Shown here: positions 1 through 13,169 of the stretch, piece after piece | How positions within the stretch are numbered: the stretch's first letter is position 1 | How the letters are laid out: each line of letters starts with the position of its first letter | NCBI GenBank assembly: GCA_028023455.1 | Contig: JAQFVV010000187.1 | Coordinates: forward strand, 1-64,000 | Direction: 5' to 3' | Origin: Epiperipatus broadwayi | Lineage: Eukaryota; Onychophora; Udeonychophora; Euonychophora; Peripatidae | DNA: 64,000 nucleotides | Program-made: the position numbers and the translations under genes | The notes under the pieces: generated by a model | Database searches by the model: none | The model's input: the letters and a program-made list of their open reading frames with translations, nothing else | What the model was told of the DNA's origin: nothing

Positions 1-390
<390 letters not shown>

Positions 391-966
391 TCAATTCAAT
401 TCAATTCAATTTATTCTATGAAATAAAACAAAGTACATCACAAATATTTAAAAACTCCAAACAAGAAAAATCTTGTGTGTGGAATTTACATGTAAAAATA
501 AATTAAATAAAAATACAATCAAAAACTCAAAAGAACAGTTTAGGAAATAAATAAAATTAATTAAATAAATAAAATAAATGCCAAAATTAATACATACTAC
601 ACAACCATTGACACAAATATTTTTTGAATGATATATAAGAAATATTATTCAGATCAATTGAACATTCATATACAAATTTATTAAACAACTTTGACCCAGA
701 ATAAACATATTGTCTTCTACTAGATTCCTTAAAAAATTTTGGTAAAGGTAATTGAAATTTATTAGAAAGACGAGTATTTAGAACATAAACTCTAGAATTC
801 AGAAAAGGTTTAGCACAAAAAAATATCAAAAATAACTCTATATTGATATAAGTGATTTACATCAAATAAACCAAATGCAATATAAATATCTCGAACAGAA
901 GAGGAACGAGATCTACCAAAAATAATGCGCAAAGTATAATTTTGCAAAACACGCAAAGAAGATAAA

Positions 967-1039
<73 letters not shown>

Positions 1040-1105
1040 AATAATAATAATAATAATAATAATTATAATTATAATAATAATAATAATACAACTATAAAAT
1101 TTTAT
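391..1105 (-). pseudogene. LINE reverse-transcriptase C-terminal fragment and 3' end
   Basis: Two overlapping minus-strand frames (829-587 and 1091-810) read together as the region after the polymerase domain of a non-LTR retrotransposon. The first part contains a stretch of the type LQNYTLRIIFGRSRSSSV, the LQN-RALRIIFG pattern typical of CR1/L2/jockey-type elements, followed by GLFDVNHLYQYRVIF and then KESSRRQYVYSGSKLFN. The reading frame shifts near 815-830, so the copy is dead. The 3' end lies at 391-430, where short (AATTG)n units and then the large microsatellite follow. Everything 5' of the C-terminal region is missing, as is usual for a 5'-truncated LINE; the clade assignment is by motif only. 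Confidence 0.7.
970..1087. repeat. (AAT)n-(GAT)n-(AAT)n compound microsatellite inside the LINE
   Basis: About 40 bases of AAT, about 30 of GAT (1009-1038) and about 50 of AAT/ATA units. On the minus strand it reads as long Tyr and His runs, so the apparent open frame here is only a simple-repeat product. It marks the 5' truncation point of the LINE fragment. Confidence 0.95.
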
Positions 1106-1211
1106 AAATGTATTATATTTTAATTATATAAATGTAAACTTTAATTATATTCAAGAATTACTGAATATTAATTTTACTTTTAAGTGAAATAAAATATATA
1201 TGACATTAAAC

Positions 1212-1283
1212 GATGTAATGGGCTGCTTTTTTATGAAGACAGGGGGTGCATCTTATTATGTTCGGACCGGGGTCTTCTGGTAG
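1212..1283 (+). pseudogene. possible membrane-protein exon fragment
   Basis: A short open stretch of higher GC than its surroundings reads MGCFFMKTGGASYYVRTGVF followed by W and a TAG stop. The pattern GASYYVRTG resembles the GASFYLRVG-type transmembrane segment of otopetrin proton channels, but it is only about 20 residues, no convincing 3' splice site precedes it, and the following sequence is interrupted by stops in all frames. It may be a relic of a duplicated or processed gene, or a chance match. I give it as a lead only. Confidence 0.18.
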
Positions 1284-2950
1284 GATGCTGTCAATAGCAT
1301 GATGAAATACATAAGCCATGATTGTAACTACCTCCAATGGGCTAACTCTATATTCACTATTAAATTTAGATACAATTTGGGTTAGTTCATCCAGATTTCA
1401 TCCCCCTTTCTTGCACTATTATATCTCAGTATTCAAACTGATGGAGTAATCACCTTTGACTCTCTTCAGAGATGAAATTATGTGAGTCAATGACTATTAC
1501 ATTTCTATATAGATAATGATTGATTATCATACTCTCCAAATACTTTCCAAAATCACTGAACATATAGTAAGGTGTGTGATCATATATATATATTCCAAAT
1601 TACATATTAATTTGTGTGAATGCATGTTTATTATAATAATTTTACTAATGATAATGAGCTAGAGACCAGATTAAAGTGAATAAACTTTATAACATTTATT
1701 GAATAACACAAAAATTAAAATGGTTTAACAAAACCAACCTATATATTAGATATGTCAAGAATGGCTTTCTACTATATTATTAATAAAATATAGTTAACAT
1801 CCCAATCCCTGTACCAATGGTGGAAATTCATATCTAGACATTAATTATTTACAAAAATAAAATAATATATATACAATTCTAAAGGACCATGAAGCTAACT
1901 AGCTAAATCAATCTCATTTACAGACACATTTAAATGATCATCACTGTCCAGTCCATGTTGATGTTTATCAATCTTCTTGGGGACCCACCCTATTCATGGC
2001 TGACTCTAATGTTGATATGAAAAAGTGTTCATACTAGAATATTAATCATTCACACCAAAAAAGTGTATAACAATTATTAGTCAATAACAAACAGCTAACA
2101 CAAATTCTGTCCTGTAATTAGTATATGCATTTAAGATTGAATAATATCAAAATCTTACCTTTATCCCATATTATGAAGTCAATGTCAAGTTGAAAGGAGG
2201 TAAAGTTGATCTAAATTTTATTCAGTAATACAATATATATATATATACTTAACTAAACCCAATTACTTCCCCATCCCTTCTTATGCTTATATTCAACTCT
2301 TCCAAAGTATAAACAACTATATATATATATATAATACACAACAAAATTTTAAATTTCCATAAAATTATGTTGGTTTAAATTCAATGAGTCTGGTGGCAAT
2401 GTCCTTCATATTTATAGTCTATTGTTTTCAAGACTGATCTCCTTGGGTAAAAATATTTTTCACTCAGTGGACTTGTAGGCAATCATGCTTAGAATAATAA
2501 TATAGCAGTACTCTCCCATCAATCTCTTTTGACTTATCAATATGCATTTTATAAAAGACAGTAGATTCTTCTTCAGGCTTTGTAGAAATAGGCAAGTGAG
2601 GTCACCATACTTCCATGGTCTAGTAATGGTGTTCATCCCCCTATGGCATTGATAAATTATCCAGAATACATCATACAGCAGTCTCTATTATATATAAATT
2701 TCATTTAATTGCAGTCTGGCATTTAATAGCTACATGTATATAGAAAATTACTTTATAATTCATTTTAGTTATTAGTGATGATTTGTTCTTTTCTCCTCAT
2801 GTATAAATAAGTTTGTTATTTCTTTGATATTAACTTGGAATAATTTATTTGTTTCTCTAAATTTCATGAGTTTATTTATTCAAGCTCAATTTAGTCATTA
2901 ATCTTACTTTCTCTTTAATTTACACTATTTAAGATTTTTCTTTTTTTTAG
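1284..2950. other. noncoding, probably intron
   Basis: No convincing gene. Several GC-richer patches (around 1800-1830, 1940-2010, 2580-2650) look like old repeat fragments. (TA)n tracts lie near 1584, 2233 and 2320. It ends with a pyrimidine-rich run and AG at 2949-2950 that forms the acceptor of the next exon. Confidence 0.5.
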
Positions 2951-3085
2951 AACATGTCAACTATTTCCTTTGGCATTCAAAATTCAGCTAATATGAGAAT
3001 GACTTCCTTAAGCGAAAGCATTATTTCAAAAAAATCCTATGATGAAGACTCAGTTCAACTTGAAAGCGAGACTAGTTTATTGTAG
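2951..3085 (+). CDS. probable terminal coding exon of an unidentified gene
   Basis: A run of T ending in TTTTTTTTAG (2941-2950) is a strong 3' splice site, and the 44 codons after it stay open to a TAG stop at 3083-3085. The peptide starts NMSTISFGIQNSANMRMTSL and ends DEDSVQLESETSLL. It is Ser/Thr-rich, then acidic, with a final ETSLL that resembles an acidic di-leucine sorting signal found at the cytosolic tails of membrane proteins; that function is inference. Composition is clearly less AT-biased than the flanks. The exon begins in phase 0, and the remainder of the gene would lie to the left of the window or in unrecognised upstream exons. No family recognised; a spurious ORF behind a chance acceptor is the alternative. 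Confidence 0.45.
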   Translation, partial: NMSTISFGIQNSANMRMTSLSESIISKKSYDEDSVQLESETSLL

Positions 3086-3980
3086 TTGCATAGTGTTGCA
3101 TGGATTATGTATATAGTAGTTGAATTAACAATTACATATTGGGATTCTACTTTTGTTTTCCTCACTTGGTTGTTTGTGACTATCTTCACATTGAGTCATC
3201 ATTTAGCATGTCTTGTCTAATAATGTCTGCATTATTGTACAACTAGTTTGTGACATACAATACCCTGACTTTTGGTTTGGTATTAGTATACATATATGCT
3301 TGATTGATTTTTTTAAAAGTGTTTAATCTAAGTTCTCATTAATTTTTAAATAATTATTTTCATTATGAAAGAAAAAATTAAATTATCATGACATTTAGCA
3401 TCTCAGTCTTTTATAAACTGAATATAATCCTGTATATAAGCATGTTTGACACCGTTAGTATGTGCTCAACAATCTATTGGTTAAGCACATGTTTGACATG
3501 GCTCAATTTGGTGATGTGAACTAATATAGGCTGGCTCTGTAGGATTGTAAGACACCCTTACAATGTGGAGTAGGCATATTTCTATTATCACAAATTTTAA
3601 TTAAGTATAGCATTGAATAATGTCTAATATAAATTTAGTGTGTTTAAGATAATTGTTTATCCATTTGATTTTCACATTTAAAAAAAAATATTTGAGAAAT
3701 GTATATTTTAAAACTTATAACAATATCTCTGCCCAACAATATAAATCATATTTACAAGTAACATATCATACACAAGAAATAGCCTAATGAATGATTAAAA
3801 ATGGGAATGAATGTGCATGTCTTTATCCTAAAATAAATCAATACATGTAAGTTTAGGATTATCATAATTTCCTTCACCCAAATCAATTTGTTTAACATAA
3901 ACAATTATTTTTTTATTATTTTTGTGAAACTGATAAAAAATATGCATTAGCTAAATTACGAATGAATATATATATATATA
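3086..3980. other. 3' flank of the exon above; no gene seen
   Basis: AT-rich sequence that would hold the 3' UTR of the plus-strand gene; an AATAAA hexamer is at 3832-3837 but is far from the stop. It ends in a (TA)n tract (3966-3980) that forms the left flank of the dispersed element. Confidence 0.4.
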
Positions 3981-3984
3981 TTGT

Positions 3985-4440
3985 AACCTTTTAAAAGAGA
4001 AAGATAGAGGGAGAAAGAGAGATAAGAAGAAAATAGAATAAAGGAGAGATAATGATAAAGATAAATGATGAAAATGAAATGAGAGTGGCCAATTGTAACC
4101 TAAGAAAATAGAGAGAGAGGTATAAGAAGAAAATAAAATAAAAGAGGAAGAGAATAGAGGGAGAAAATTATGAAATGGAGGTAAAAATGATGATGATAAA
4201 GATAAATGATGGAAATGAAATGAGAGACACCAACTGTAACCTTATGAAATAGAGAGAGAGAAAAGAAAAGAAAGAATGCTAATAATAAAATGAGAGAAAT
4301 GAAATGAGATGATGGGAACGATATAAAATGAAAAGAAATGGAATAAAGGAGAAAGAGAAATGAAATGAGATGATAGAAAGAAATGACATGAAAAGAAATG
4401 GAATGAAATTGAAATGATATAAAATGAACTATAAATTAGA
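3985..4440 (+). repeat. purine-rich subterminal tandem array of the element
   Basis: The plus strand is almost entirely A and G for about 450 bases. Imperfect units of roughly 130 bases begin with TGTAACCTNATGAAATAGAGAG-like sequence near 3981, 4093 and 4232 and contain GATGATAAAGATAAATGATG motifs. The mirror pyrimidine-rich array is at 18660-19060 in copy 2. Such tracts can adopt triplex structure and slip during replication. Confidence 0.8.
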
Positions 4441-7400
4441 GACTCTAAACGACTCGGCTCAGTGGGGTTACAATAAATTTAAAGAAAAGAGATGATGATC
4501 CAGAGATGTATAATCAAATAAAGGTCAAATCCAATACTGATAAACTATAACTACTACAGCATATTGATATTTTAATAAACCATACAAAAGATTATCTAAA
4601 ATCACTAATCAATGCTTACCATATTAGTCCTACCAATAGATCATACACTCTCTGAATAAGACCTATGATGCTTTACTTTATAAGATTATCTTACAGAATT
4701 ATATTTACTAAAACAACAAGAGTAAATAACCTCAGGGATTTTAAAACTAACACTCTTGTATAAAATTAAAGTTTAAGTTAAGTTGCCTAACAAAGAATTA
4801 CTGTGATTAATAAATAAATAAGTGACATCTTAGCTGACCATAAAATAATTATAATATGTTCAATCTTAAAATAATAAACAAAACAAATATTAATTCACAA
4901 AATTTAATGAATCAATTTAAATTTAAACTAATAATGGCCTATTATCTAAGATATTACTTGAGCAAAGAAAAGAGCAAGGGTACTTTTAATGCCTTTCCAT
5001 ACTCATAGACAACCACTAAAGACCTCAAATGCAAATGGATTAGAATTCTTTAAATATATAAGATTTAAGATGATGATAGATGATGTGCAGTGAATATAAG
5101 ATAATGTGCAGCTTTTAAAATAATATTAATTAAAATATTCTTCTGAAGTACTAATATTGTTAATCTGATATTGCATAATCTTTAATCTGAAAGATATACT
5201 GATAATTTTAAAAAAATAAACTTTTAACTAAGTATTTAATTATGTATCTGCTATAATGCAATTATCTGTATTTAAGATTCAATATGAGAATCATTTACTT
5301 TAACATAGCTTCTTTTTTTTTTAATTTTCAAGACAGTATCAATTGTATTTAATTAATTTGGAATCTACTTGTAAATTTCTGAATTGAGGATTCAATAATT
5401 TTATATTTTAAGATTTTGTGAACTTGGAACCCAAGACAATAATATATTTTCATATAAAAGCAAAACAAACAAAACAAAACTTTTGAAATAATAATAATAT
5501 GGTTTATTAAGAACAATAAGAAATTCTTACAAATTTAATGAACTACAATCATTGCCAATATCACACTGGGATTTAACATAAGTATTTTGACTTTTAATAA
5601 TTTCCTTTAATTTACATTAGTATACTTAATAACAGGCTAAGGCTATTCAATTTCCATCTCTTTTAATAATTAGAGATTTTACAATCTTTAACTTTAATTA
5701 TAATGTCTGTATTTAATAAGCACATTATAATTTTTTTTTAATTAAAATATTTCAAAACATTATGGTATTATCTAGTAATCAGAATTACACACAAAAAATT
5801 AGGTTTATATTTGAACCTCTAACTTAATTTTATAATCCTAAACTTAACAAACGCTAAGTTGGAAAAGCATATATTTTTGAGAACTACAATTGTTTACACT
5901 GACATAACTAATATTAAACTAATGATATATCTTTAAATCAGACCAAGCTAATCTTAAAATAAAACTAAGTTATGTGTATGGGACATTCATTCATCAGAGA
6001 TTAGTTATACTTTTTTTTTAAATACATTTAGTCCACATAAAATTATTCCCTCAATGTTATAAAATTAATAATATAACAGACTTACAAATCCAGCGGCGAA
6101 ACTCTGGATGAAAATATTAAATTATTATGTGTGAATTGCCACTTATACCATATGCATATTTAACATACTTTAAAATAAATATAATTTATTGTTGGTTAGC
6201 TTGTGCGTGATAAAACTATCATAGCAACACAATTCAAACATTGATATACCTATGAGCCTTAAATTAGCTACAACTACCTGAAGAAATACATTTCCTCAAA
6301 CAAGCATATCTTGTCATCACAAATCTAAAACAAATGCAACATCACCTACTGTGGTGGAATTAGCATTAAGTCATCATGAATGATAGGCAAAAAATATAAA
6401 GATACTAGGCTCCTCAGAGCTGGAAAAGAATATGGTGGCTTCCAAAAATACCTAACTTCGAGGCAAAAATGACGATGTCTGGAATTTATCTTCAGTACAT
6501 CTGGGAACAGGAACACCCACCAGAAAAGCACAATCCTCTCTCATGGGATTTTCAATGCTTATAAATGTGATTATCATCACTGAAAAATACAATATAATAA
6601 CCCTCTTTTGGGGACAAGCACTATCAAATCATGGAATTACATTACAATAAGGATGGAGGATACTCTCGACTCCATAAACATATTCAAAAATTATGAACTA
6701 AGCCTAATTCTTGAGGCTACCAAATTCTAACTAATAGCAAGATATATACTTCACTTAAACTAACTAAGTTATTTCCAAGAAATTTATAAAATACAAAACG
6801 TATATCCAATATTCGAACCAACAAAGCAAACTATGTGTCAACTGACTACTGTAGAAAATACTTTAAACTTAAATGCATATAAAATTCTAGGCAAGGCACA
6901 ATGCACACATAACAAAATATTAAATGCTAAAAATATAGTAACTAGTGGACTTTTGAAATGGTAAATTAAATGCAAGAATATTTACTTCTCGATGAATATA
7001 AAATATTTGTAATTATTCTTAATATAACATTCATAAAACAAATGAATGGATATTCTCTGATAAACTTCTTTAGTAAATTTAAAATAAAATTGAGTAAAAC
7101 ATCCCATTTATATGAAAATAAGACTGTGATATTTAAATCTCTATAATAAAATTATTAAATAGAAACTAGCTAGTGTAATGCTTGATAAATAAACTAAATC
7201 TACTTAAGAATGGCAAGAAACATTTGCTCATTCAAATAAACCTATTTCGTTTTAAAATTATAACCCTAGTTTACCTGTATATTTATGCAAAAAGTGTTAC
7301 ATAAAAATTTAATAGCATAAATATTTTTATGGTTTCATTCTTTTTTAACCAATAAAACAAACAATAAAAAAAAAAATAATAATACATTAACTTAAGTTCA

Positions 7401-8241
7401 TATTTCGGCTCCGTGATGATTTTTCCATTTCATAATGTGTAGACAATTTATCCAGGTTTAGATATCTATTTAAATTCAAAGCTTCAACTAATACATTTAT
7501 ATACATGGCAATCATTTCCAAACGAAAATGTTCAGTAGTTCTTTATATAAACACGTTCACTTTCTTTTATCTTTAAAGATAATTTTAAATATTAAAATAA
7601 TAAAACATCGTAAGCATAAACATAAGTTGGCACTGGAAAATAAATTATTCAACTGAGTAGCATAAGTATAATAAGCATAAGTATAAGTAAAATAAGCCGG
7701 CATTGAAAACAATAAATTCTTCAGCTGAGTACATGTTTTTTTATATTTATAATCCTAGGTTCAAACACGGAATAATTATAATATATCTATTTAGTTAACT
7801 TTCACTGTTCTTCTTTAGATAAATGCATTTTTTTAAAATAGAGCTCTTTTTTTTAAAACGTTTCTTAATATTTAAAAATGTATTTCTTTTTTTTTTTTTT
7901 TAAACAAATTTCCTTTTATTTATTTTTAAACATAAGAGTAGACTTTGTTTATAATTAAGGACGCTCCTTGTTTTATGAACTAAGATCAACGGTCATAAAG
8001 TTACTTATAAGTACTGGCCACTATAACAAAACATTACGTATTTGACAGAGACAAGTTCATTAATAATATTTTTAAATTCATTTAAAGTTTTACTTCCAAA
8101 CAAATTCTTTTCATATTACTGGCATAAACGAGAATTAGCATTTTAAAATACATATTTTCTTCTTAAATATTATTCTTTTAAGAGCATATTTACATGTATA
8201 TAGCATGTATTAATAATGCAGTATTAAATTTAATGTCACTT

Positions 8242-8484
8242 TTAATTTATAAAGACGCTAACGCATTTCCATTTTAATATTTTAAAATATTTGAATGTCT
8301 TTTTTTTTTTTAATTTCTTCTTCACGTGTATTTTTAATTTGATAGGAGGTATACTATATTTTAATGCAATAAAGTCTTTAGCCATAACAATACTTAATAA
8401 TTTAAGTTTTACTTCTAAATAAAGAAAAATGAATAGATAAAAAATAAATGAAATATGAGACACTGTATTTTTTTCTGCAAACAT
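8242..8484 (-). CDS. conserved short ORF of the dispersed element, copy 1
   Basis: An 80-codon open frame beginning MFAEKNTVSHISF and containing FLYLEVKLKLLSIVMAKDF, ALKYS and IKLKIHVKKK followed by a Lys-rich tail. The homologous place in the third copy (61991-62257) is also open for 88 codons and keeps FLYLEV+L, AL-Y and +LK+-VKKK, although the two sequences differ by insertions of 6 and 18 bases, both multiples of three. Copy 2 keeps the central part (LYLEVKLKLLSI...) but has a stop after the start. The peptide is hydrophobic then basic. No known domain is recognised. It may be a real small protein, a remnant of a longer exon, or coincidence in AT-rich sequence. Confidence 0.3.
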   Translation of the reverse strand: MFAEKNTVSHISFIFYLFIFLYLEVKLKLLSIVMAKDFIALKYSIPPIKLKIHVKKKLKKKKTFKYFKILKWKCVSVFIN

Positions 8485-9689
8485 TTTACTGTAAATTTTA
8501 ATGCCTCAACTGGAATGAAAAACTGTCAGGAAAAAACGGATTACCTTTTCTTCTCAGCCCACTGTCATTACTGGACGATTTAAAATAATGGTTTTAAAAA
8601 CATACTTTTATTTTTTTTTAGAAAATATAAAGTTTTAAAAATTACTTTTTATTAAATTACTATTAAGATTCAGCTACACATATATTTAAAACAGATCAGC
8701 AACTGAATGACCCCTTAGATCTTCCATTTATCCCACAATCTTTCACCCCCCTACAGTTTATTTAAAAACCAATAAAAACTATTTTTTATTAAATTTAAAT
8801 ATTCCAACAAACTAGCTGTAGAATCGATCTAATGACTAATCAATATAATTTTCTTATACCACGTGACCTTCAGCTAGAAATCAAAATTTTATTATTAACA
8901 AATATTGTGCAATAATTTTTTTTAAATGATATTTTATCCAACCCAATAGTAATAAACATAAAATTTAAAGTTATACCCTTTATTAAACCCATAAATATTT
9001 CATTGAAATAATTATATCCACACATTTGTTTTATTTACTTATTTTAAATAATATTGGAATTAAATTATTTTTTTATTCTTATGTTTTCCATGTCAATGCA
9101 TGCACATTCTCACATACGTTTGACGTTACATTAATTGTTTAAAATTATTTTTAGAATTACAACAATAGAATGTTAATGAATATTTAATCTAAATAATTTT
9201 TATAACTGAATGTTAAGCTACAAAAACTAACAACAAATATTCTTATTTTTTAATAAAAACTTATATATCATTTTTTTTTAAATTTATTACTTACTTATTA
9301 CAACTTAATAATAATATCTTATTATTATTGTTTAAACATTAAAATAGATTATACGATAGTTATTTTAGAATACATTTAATATTACTTACAAAACTGACAA
9401 TTATTTCTGATATCTTTCTTTTTTTTTAGAATTCAAATTATTATTTAGCATTTCTTACCAACCTAACTCATATATCTTTTTCAAATACTTAGACATAATT
9501 CCATAATACAATAATGATTACAATCAATTCAAGATTATCCTAGTTTAGTCATTAACTAATTTAATTTTCATTTTTATCATTATTATTTTTTTAAATCAGA
9601 CAATTTCAAACCAAAAGGTTAAGCTAAGATAACCTTTGGCTCCTTTTGGAACTAAGTGAAACTTCAGTTAGGTACAATATATATATATC

Positions 9690-12400
9690 AAATATTGAGT
9701 TATTTATCAATGTATCTCTTTATTGTTATTTATCTTATCTTAATTATATTTATATTAATAAATTCATTGTTTTCTTTATTACAGGTTTTCATTTCAATTC
9801 ATACATTTCAATTTACAGTTTATAAAACATAAATAATAAATACTAAAGATCAAGTATTTCATGGTATATTATGAATAATGCTAAAGTAATAATTAAAGTC
9901 CCACCTTAGGATTTATATTTCCAATGTAATGGCCATCATGGGCTTATTTGTAATGAAAGGAAGAGTTTAACATGATGCATATTATTTAGATATCCTGGAT
10001 TACATGGTGCTTAAAAATTGAAAATATGTCTATGTCTGGATAAAGAAGAAATAAATGATTTTTAAATATTCTTTTCATGTTCCATATTTTATGTGTTGTT
10101 ATAGATTTATGATTCACCGTATGCCATAAAATATATTCATATTCAAGCTATAAGTCAGTTACAAATAAAATTGGCTTTGCCCAAAGTATGACATACACCT
10201 GGGTCTCGTTTTATGCAGATTTTTTAATGCAATTTTGAAGTTATGTGATTCATGTTTCTTCTTAATATCTTTTTATGTGGGTTTCTTTTATGTGATAAAG
10301 AAATTCATATTTCACTATATTTATTAGATATCAAGAAATTTAAATTATTAATAATTTATTTTGACTTGAAATACTTTTTTTAAAAAATATAACATTATAT
10401 TAGCAGCTAATGTGAATATGTCCTGAAGCTATTTAGAATCTTACTTATGAGTAAATAATAATAATAGATTTATATTTACAAAAATAAAAATATTGCAGTA
10501 AATATTCAAAAAATTTAAACTTTTAAAACATATTTTGTTAGATATAACAGAAATAAATACTCTTTTAGATTTTTAAAAATAATCAGACATAATGAAGATT
10601 TTGTAAACTGAAAATAATCTTTCTAGAAATGATGACGTATAAATCTTTTTTTTTTGATTGCGATCTCATTTTTTTAATATAGAAACAAAATGTAAACATT
10701 TAAAATTTATTTCAGTAGTAAACAAAAATATCTGTCAAATAAGGACAAATTTATTATTTTCTGATAAGTAAAAATCATTTGATCATAGATTTTACATTGA
10801 TGTGTGAGACAAAAAAAAATGTCAGAAAATGCTGAAATCTGAGAGAGTTGCTGCAGTGAACAACCTCTTAAATTCCAATGAGATCTAAATAGTTGTATGT
10901 CTGGATATCATGAGCTTTATAAACAATTAGTAAAATCAGCATCTCAAAGCTTAATCACCAATTACAGCGTCAACAGAAAACCATTAACACAGCGCAAGAT
11001 TGACAATGGTGCTAGTTGTACTTCCTTTTGTGATGAATCTAATTTCTTACCAGTTCACAAATGAACCACATATTGCCAAATAACAATAATGATTAAAATA
11101 TGTATGAAAAAATATAAAATTAAATACTATAATTAATAAAAAAGTAAAAAAAGTTTGTCTTGTAAAATTTTTTTCAAATATTTGAAATTTTTTATTAATC
11201 ATACTTTATTTCCTTATTTTTTTATGTGAATTTTAAATTAATTTTTCCTTGTTGCTTTGTTTTTATGTGATTTCTGAAAATTACAGAATATATCCCCCAT
11301 TTTCAAGGTAAGTTAAGTTTATTTTTGTGCGATTTTTTAAATGCAGGTTTTTTGCAGAACCTATCTACCACATAAAACAAGACCCAGATATATACCTGTT
11401 TTTGTTTCACTTCCCAACTGTTAGAATATTAAATACAATACTTTGTAATTTACAGTTATGATAATTCAATTGAATATTATATAATCACTTTCACTATTCT
11501 TATCCTTACTAAACTGCCAAATAAAATAGTCATTTACAACTTGCAATCTCAGATATTTATAAAAGTACTTAATTTAGGCAGTATTTTTGACAAGTTGAAA
11601 TTAACTATATATCAGATATAAATTCAGTGTCCTTTCTATATGGTTTATAATCACATTTACATAGGAGAGTTTATTTCTACTCATTTTAAACCCCATATAA
11701 GTGAACAACTACAAGTCAAGAATGTGTAATATTATTAAATATAGTGGTTTTCCAACATTATATGTATATAATTTCCAGTTATAACAACCCAACAGACTAC
11801 TGATAAAATACTTTCATCACCTTTATTCTGGTGGAGAATGTGATTTAACAGTATTTACTTGATTTGGTTAATCTCAGAAATTATATATATATATACTGTA
11901 AATAATGTATTTTATTTGCTTAAAATATATGGAATTACTGCAAATTTATTTTATAAAAATAAAATCTAATCTTTAATCACTTCCTTAAATTTATTTAAAA
12001 TATACCTTGAAAGTTCCAAAAGTGTAATGGTTCTAAAGTTGCCACATTAATCTGAAGAATTCCTAAATGAGTTGCTATCAGCAGGCATGAAGGATTATCT
12101 AAAAATTTTCTATATAATGGTAACAATAATATAAAATTCAATCCACTTTATTTATAGTTAAAACAACATATAAAAATATGTTCAAATTAGATGTTATTAA
12201 TTAATTATTAATTATTTTTTATTTAAGAATATAGATATGTTTAAATAAAAAATATTGACATGAAGTGTACACATTTTAAATATAATTTTAAAGCAAAAAC
12301 TTTAAAACTGTTTTTCTTAGGGGGAGGGACGATTTACATTATATTAGAATATTTGCAATACAGGCATTCTTCATATACCTGGAACTTAACTGTAAATATA
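9690..12400. other. spacer between the inverted copies, left part
   Basis: AT-rich, unlike anything in the flanking arms, with no gene apart from the short frame at 10882-11064. (TA)n tracts lie at 9676-9688 and 11883-11896. Around 10190-10230 and 11330-11395 two similar phrases (ACCTGGGTCT / AGACCCAG...) occur in opposite orientation ~1.2 kb apart, suggesting an old inverted repeat. Confidence 0.45.
10882..11064 (+). pseudogene. short ORF with aspartic-protease-like motif
   Basis: Sixty codons stay open to a TGA, reading ...HELYKQLVKSASQSL... and then RKIDNGASCTSFCDESNFLP. The DNGASC core resembles the D-S/T-G-A active-site loop of retrotransposon aspartic proteases, with the Ser/Thr replaced by Asn, which would abolish activity. 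GC content is higher than in the surroundings. It could be a protease relic of an LTR retrotransposon that has otherwise been lost, or an unrelated exon; nothing on either side supports a longer element. Confidence 0.25.
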
Positions 12401-12662
12401 GGGGATATGAACTCAGACTTTCAAGCACCTTTAACTATTCACACTATCTCATACTACTGATACACATGACCACACACCAGCACTCCTCAGTTGGTCAAGA
12501 TTATCATCTTCCACACATATATAATCAGTGCTCAGTAATTATATAAATGTGTGGGAGATGATAATCTGGACCACCTTTTCTATATGTGTGTGGTCATGTG
12601 TATCAGTGGAATGAGATAGTGTGGATAGGTGAAGGGTTTTGAAAGTCTGAGTTCATACCCCC
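12401..12662. mobile_element. 262-bp foldback MITE
   Basis: An imperfect palindrome spanning the whole segment: the left arm begins GGGGATATGAACTCAGACTT and the right arm ends with its near-complement ending CCCC. The arms are about 120 bases, with an inner hairpin formed by AGATTATCATCTTCCACACA and its complement around a ~20-base loop. Both outer flanks read TATA, compatible with a TA target duplication. No coding capacity. Confidence 0.8.
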
Positions 12663-13169
12663 TATATTATATTAGAATGTAAATACAGACACTTGTATAA
12701 TTTTTGATAGAGGTAAAGTGACAGACGTAAAATATCAAGAATCATGAATCAATTTCTAAGGAAAGTAAAAATAATAATAATTTTAACAACTGAGTAGTTA
12801 TGTTCAATTCACAATTAAGTGTTTAAACATCATGTGACTTTCAATTTAACTGGTCATATGATTATATAAGATATTAAAAAAAGTTAATTAATTTACTAAA
12901 GTAATATTTTTCTCTGTACTGTGACATAGTAGAGTTCTATAAAATAAAAAAGATTTCACTAAAAACAAGAATACATTCAAACATTATTTCAAAATTTAAA
13001 TTAAAATGAGGCAATAAAACTATCAATAGTAATCATAAATTACAAAAGATTATGTATTTTACAATAATAATAAAAAGTATTCTATATTTTTTTTTTTAAT
13101 ATTACACTAAAGTATAAAATAAAACTTATCAAAATAAGTTTCAAAAGTATCCCCTTGAAGTAAATTGAT

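Larger units (their letters stand above)
3981..9675 (-). mobile_element. (TA)n-targeted dispersed element, copy 1 (inverted)
   Basis: This segment is the reverse complement of 13709-19062 along nearly its whole length and shares 3.1 kb with the copy at 60839-64000. It starts TTGTAACC next to a (TA)n tract and ends GTTAGGTAC next to another (TA)n tract (9676-9688). No transposase, reverse transcriptase, integrase or helicase motif is visible in any frame, so it is either non-autonomous or of an unrecognised class. Internal landmarks shared with the other copies include the purine-rich terminal array (3985-4440), a short conserved open frame (8242-8484 minus), a GC-richer block at 6330-6700, and hairpin-forming sequence at 9611-9675. 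Stretches compared by eye match copy 2 at roughly nine bases in ten or better, with small indels. Confidence 0.85.

Noticed and set aside
810-1091. 93-codon minus-strand frame with Tyr and His runs
   Set aside because: The N-terminal part is the translation of (AAT)n/(GAT)n simple repeats; only the C-terminal half belongs to a LINE remnant.
12260-12460. 66-codon plus-strand frame
   Set aside because: Its second half is the left arm of the foldback MITE; no independent support.
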